In this document: one piece after another, positions 60,837-64,000 of the stretch
How positions within the stretch are numbered: position 1 is the stretch's first letter
Layout: each line of letters opens with the position of its first letter
Assembly: GCA_017979445.1 (NCBI GenBank)
Contig: CM030704.1
Location: 17,777,658-17,841,657, forward strand
DNA: 64,000 nucleotides
Origin: Akebia trifoliata
Lineage: Eukaryota; Streptophyta; Magnoliopsida; Ranunculales; Lardizabalaceae
Direction of reading: 5' to 3'
Notes under the pieces: model-generated
Databases searched by the model: none
What the model was told of the DNA's origin: nothing
The model's input: the letters and a program-made list of their open reading frames with translations, nothing else
Translations under genes and position numbers: made by a program

Positions 60837-63341
60837 CCCATGTCACTTACAATTTTCAAATATAAATTGATCATGAGTCTATCAATTTATAAGGGGATAA
60901 CTTGGAATTAAATATGCCAAAGCAATATGAGTTATCACTCTTAATATATTATCATTCATTATCCAAGTACGTGTGTATATTGGGTGGATCAATCGACTAA
61001 ATATTATACAAGAATTTGTTGAATATTTTCAAAATAAAATTCAGATTTTGTGGTTTAATTTTTTTATTTTTCTTAAGTTAGATTTTTGAGATTTTTGTGT
61101 ATATAAGGTTTAGTCCCACATTGCTCACAAGTGAGAAAATGGTATACCTTATAAGTAGTAGTCAACATAGTTGTATGTGTTACACTTTTAAAGCTTTGAT
61201 CTAGTGCTTTGAGGTGATGCGAAGCACCACCCGCGCACATGCGTCATGAGAAAGGACGATTAGGCATTTAAGGCGCATTAGGCACTTTGAGGCGCACTTC
61301 GTACTTACTCACCGATGCGAGGAGCTAGGGAATCTTAAAGTTTTCAGGATGCGATCTTCACACCACGATCACATTAGTATCCAATCAAGAATCAATTGGA
61401 TACGATGGATCAAAATAATACCTGATCAAGAATGATCTGGTGTGTTGGATCAAGTTAGTACCCAATCAGAATCGATCAAGTGTATTGATTCATGATTGGT
61501 ATCCAATCAAGGACAATTGATTCCGTTAAATTAAGTGACAACTGATTAGACGTGATCAAAGCCATTAGATCATGCAGATTCAACTAATAGATGTTGATTA
61601 AAAGACATGAAACACATAACTTCAATAAGATGCGATTTGGATCGTTAAATCTAAGATCAGACACAATCTAATGACTATTAAACCAAGAGACATTAAATCA
61701 TGGTTCTTAGTCAACAGACACAAAAATGGCTATAAATAGCCAACCAGAAATCATATTTCTTCACTGAAAATGTATGTGTTCTTCTCCTTCTTCTAAGCTT
61801 AAGCACTTGTCATCCTTAGTTTCTAATTATTCTCGAGTGTTCTAGATTATATCAGATCGTACATAATCTGATTTAGTAACTTGAGTGTAGACTTCTCTGT
61901 ATCATGAAATCACTTGTTTTTTAACTCCTTGTGTACTGTGGTTCTAACCAATAGGGGAGAATATTTGTCTAAAAGAGATTGAATCAGATTTGAGCCTAAA
62001 AGTAATTTTTCTCCCTTCATTGAATTATTCCCTGTTTTAAGGTCATACTTTTCCATCAGAATTGTAGGGTATTAATTTATAATAAATTACATGATATCGT
62101 GGTCATCATGAAGGTCGTTATAGTCATTTTATAATAGTTATGAAATGGGGAAATAAATATTACATGGTATACCTTAGATATGTGACTTTATTATAAGAAA
62201 ATAATATCAAATATTATATTTAAAATTAATCTCAAAAGTTAAGATAAAATTATCAAGTGAATCTTAAGTAAGAAGCTAACCCATGGTTTTGTGGGTCGCC
62301 CCAAAAGTCCATCGTTTGGATTTTACCAAGTCAAAATTATAGAAACAAAATTCCTAGAATTTTGAATTTCAAATAATTTCAAATTCTAAAAGGTATTGGA
62401 TAATATCCCCTAGATATTTTGTTTGTAACCAAAAGGGTTTTGGAGATAAAAGATACATTTGACTCGGATTTGCCTAACTAGTTTTTATAGGGTTTTAACA
62501 TTTAAGGTTTTACTTATAAAAATGCATGACCACCACAGAGAGGTGTCATCCAAAAATTACAGATGTTCTACTCATTCTTTAAAACAATGAGTAAAAAATT
62601 ATTAAGAGAGAAATCTCTCTCTCTCTCTCTCTTTCTCACACACATACAAACGATTGGAGGCTCAAGATTATTTTCGAGTGGTACAAAAACATAAATCTTG
62701 GAAAAGAACCTGAAGAAAAATAATATCAAAGAAGAGATCACTCATATATGCTTGGTGAAACCGAGTAAAAGCATTGACAAAGAGGAACACATCTTCAACA
62801 AATAGCAAGCATTGTTGATCAAGATCAATCAAGGATTTTTTTTTATCTATTGTTATTATTATTTTCAAAAAGTCGATCAAGGGGAGACTTTTATCTATTT
62901 AATTTTCAAATTTATAATCATGTCAAGATAGATGAGTTCAAAATCATATGGTTAATCATTAACAAGATTATTTTGGTTTATAGATTTTTTAAAATCAATT
63001 TTTCTGCATTAATCTGAAATAATCTCTCTACATATCCCATGTCACTTACAATTCCCAATAACAAATTGATTATAGGTTTATCGATTTGTTAATGGATAGT
63101 TTAGAACTAAATATCCCAAAGAAATATGAGTTTTCACTCTTAATATATTATTATTCCTTATCCAAATATATACGATCATTTTGGTGGAATCGTTAGCTTG
63201 AAAATACTGTACAAGATTTTTAGAATATGAATAAAAAAATAAATTATATAATACCATAGAATGGTCATATAATTCGAACATGGGTTTCCTTAGATACATG
63301 CTTTTATGATGAGAAAATAATAATATTAAATGATGTATTTT
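60837..63341. repeat. second duplicated block, two copies, first interrupted by a solo LTR
   Basis: Copy 1 (60837-62230 plus unmatched sequence to 63030) starts ATATCCCATGTCACTTAC. Copy 2 starts the same way at 63033 and runs to 63341, where the second Del/Tekay-like LTR begins. Once the solo LTR 61017-62058 and one GAATT are removed, the two copies line up through ACAAGAATTGTAGG / ACAAGATTTTTAGA. A (CT)n tract lies at about 62614-62636. Confidence 0.7.
61017..62058 (+). mobile_element. solo LTR, probably Ty1/copia, 1,042 bp
   Basis: TGTTGAATAT...TTTTCCATCA, with perfect duplications GAATT (61012-61016 and 62059-62063). TATA box CTATAAATAG at about 61731-61740. The empty site is preserved in the copy at 63205-63245, which confirms the boundaries. 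The copia assignment rests on the TGTTGA start and length and is tentative. Confidence 0.8.
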
Positions 63342-64000
63342 TGTAAAATCCCAAATTTTTTATTCGTATCTCGAGGAAAATAAATAATAGAATTTGGATA
63401 AAATCTTGAAAGTGGGACTTAGGGGTAAAATTTTAGGATGTTTCTGGTCATTTTTAATAGAATCTAACCTCACCATTGGATTCAAAATGATCAAAAAACA
63501 TACTTCAACTTGTAAGCACGCTCAAATGTGAATCTGAATAGGAAAATTGCAAACTACTCAATTATTGAGTCAGACCAAGCTAAAATAATGACTTTTTACT
63601 AAAAAAAAGAATTGTTAAGATTCAATTATATCATTGGATTTATAACAAAAAATTATTAAACATGGACTACTTACTTGTCATTTTTGAAAATCAGAAAGTC
63701 GAATTATCGTTAGAAATGAAAACGATGTCAATTTTAGGGTCTCATCGGGATAAAAATGTAAATTTTTGTTAGAGATAGAATTTGTAGAAATTGACCACAC
63801 CGTTAGATCCAAAACGAAAAATTAGACGAAATAGAGTATTCATTCGTCACTTTTAGAGTCTAGGCGGTCAAGTTATCGTTGATCAAAACAATAGGTGAAA
63901 TACCGATTGCGTCCCAAGACTTTATATAAATAATTTTTTTAAATTTTTTTTCACTATTCATCTTCCAAAGTCGTCTAAAACCAGCCAACTTTAAAACAAA
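63342..64000 (+). mobile_element. start of a second Del/Tekay-like LTR (runs off the window)
   Basis: TGTAAAATCC..., matching 1793-2450 base by base with scattered differences, including the TATA region (63923-63931). It is preceded by ATTTT (63337-63341). Whether it is a solo LTR or the 5' LTR of a complete element cannot be told. Confidence 0.8.

Overview
The window is plant nuclear DNA, most likely from a eudicot. It is AT-rich and intron-bearing, with fragments of two typical plant genes buried in nested LTR retrotransposons. Nothing bacterial, organellar or CRISPR-like is visible. About nine tenths of the window is retrotransposon, and every complete insertion can be bounded by TG...CA ends and a 5-bp target-site duplication (TSD).

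Layout. 1-679: degraded first exon resembling a plant mitochondrial ribosomal protein uS5. 1770-1792 plus 17609-17908: one exon of a CSLC-type glucan synthase, split by a solo LTR (1793-17603, TSD ATTTT). That LTR is itself interrupted by element A (3904-14922, TSD CCCAT; a gag-only, minus-strand Tat/Ogre-type element) and by solo LTR E (15385-17119, TSD ACTGG). 19919-53743: element D, a minus-strand Ogre-like Ty3/gypsy element of about 24.6 kb, enlarged to 33.8 kb by element B (33402-42596, plus strand, non-autonomous) nested between its two RNase H domains. 53844-57806: solo LTR G (TSD CATGC). 57807-63341: a tandemly duplicated intergenic block interrupted by a 1-kb copia-like solo LTR (61017-62058, TSD GAATT). 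63342-end: start of a second copy of the LTR seen at 1793.

How the parts relate. D carries gag, protease, RT, two RNase H domains and integrase on the minus strand, all decayed (integrase catalytic Glu changed to Lys). Between pol and its 3' LTR it carries two opposite-strand, intron-containing genes of the plant-mobile-domain/DUF7745 kind (24979-27587 and 28463-30056), each directly preceded by an array of short hairpins; a third such array lies near the 5' LTR. A and B belong to one family: A keeps gag but no pol, and B has lost gag down to 16 codons. A, B and D share a hairpin-bearing leader block, so A and B may have been mobilised by an Ogre-type partner. A and B also carry arrays of stem-loops in which the stem sequences change together while the 10-nt loop stays similar.

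The most unusual content is the antisense-gene plus hairpin-array modules of D and the covarying stem-loop arrays of A and B. Family names rest on reading motifs by eye; no alignment or database search was run.
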